Source: Paenibacillus sp. L3-i20
GTDB taxonomy: Bacteria; Bacillota; Bacilli; Paenibacillales; Paenibacillaceae
DNA length: 64,000 bases
Assembly (NCBI RefSeq): GCF_022180385.2
Contig: NZ_BQME02000002.1
Coordinates: forward strand, 1,922,001-1,986,000
Direction: 5' to 3'
The translations under genes were made by a program, and so were the position numbers. Under the pieces are notes generated by a model, which was not told the origin of the DNA, did not search any database, and saw nothing but the letters and a program-made list of their open reading frames with translations. Each line of letters opens with the position of its first letter. Position 1 is the stretch's first letter. Shown piece after piece: positions 63,978 through 64,000 of the stretch.

Positions 63978-64000
63978 CACACACAGTCATATGAGAAAGT

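Noticed and set aside
1..64000. CRISPR array, insertion sequence or rRNA
   Set aside because: No regularly spaced repeats, transposase-like protein or rRNA-like stretch was seen on reading through the window.

Overview
The window looks like a chromosome segment of a spore-forming Bacillota, most likely Paenibacillaceae. The evidence is several YesM/YesN-type two-component systems next to Lpl-type sugar ABC transporters, a GerE sporulation regulator, a YhcN/YlaJ spore lipoprotein, a class D sortase and an SNF2/SWIM gene pair. Most genes lie on the minus strand.

Layout. 1-27200 is ordinary chromosome: the start of a PhoR-like kinase, a bile-acid/sodium symporter-family protein, a tandem-HD nucleotidase-like protein, a frataxin-like DUF1801 protein, an SBP/sensor kinase/AraC regulator/NagZ operon, an SNF2 helicase with its SWIM partner, a kinase with a TPR protein, a second SBP/kinase/regulator set, and an LplABC-like transporter. 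gerE (26976-27200) closes this part. 27203-50010 is a defective prophage-like element of about 22.8 kb, with an excisionase at its left end and a tyrosine integrase at its right end. It keeps ArpU, a RuvC-like nuclease, a LexA-type HTH protein, a Com-like zinc ribbon, a broken dnaB next to a homing endonuclease, a baseplate/tail-fibre/SGNH cluster, an AbiC-like protein, an Acb2-like anti-CBASS protein and an unrecognised two-gene module. I see no terminase, portal, capsid or tape-measure gene. 50011-64000 is chromosome again: sortase, GtrA, GT2, a very large GT-C/PMT protein, YhcN, FabH, and a thiamine operon (thiC, thiF, thiE-thiS fusion, thiG, thiO).

Main observation. The element appears to split gerE from its own control region. 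A 12-bp direct repeat (27191-27202 and 50011-50022) covers the TTG start codon of gerE. At the left copy the start codon has no Shine-Dalgarno sequence. At the right copy, 22.8 kb away, the same TTG is preceded by a strong Shine-Dalgarno (50030-50038) and by a match to the sigma-K promoter consensus (CACC, 16 bp, CATATGATA; 50084-50112). Recombination between the two copies would rebuild promoter, ribosome binding site and a 74-codon gerE, the same length as Bacillus GerE. This resembles the skin element in sigK and other sporulation intervening elements. Intrinsic terminators just inside both ends, and six TTTGCATCA-type repeats that look like integrase arm sites, fit this reading.

Other points inside the element are a gene pair sharing an Asn/Gly-rich motif (end of a small membrane protein, start of a 444-residue protein), two clusters of paired segments with a tRNA-like fold between 45.1 and 46.0 kb, and several recent inactivating changes.
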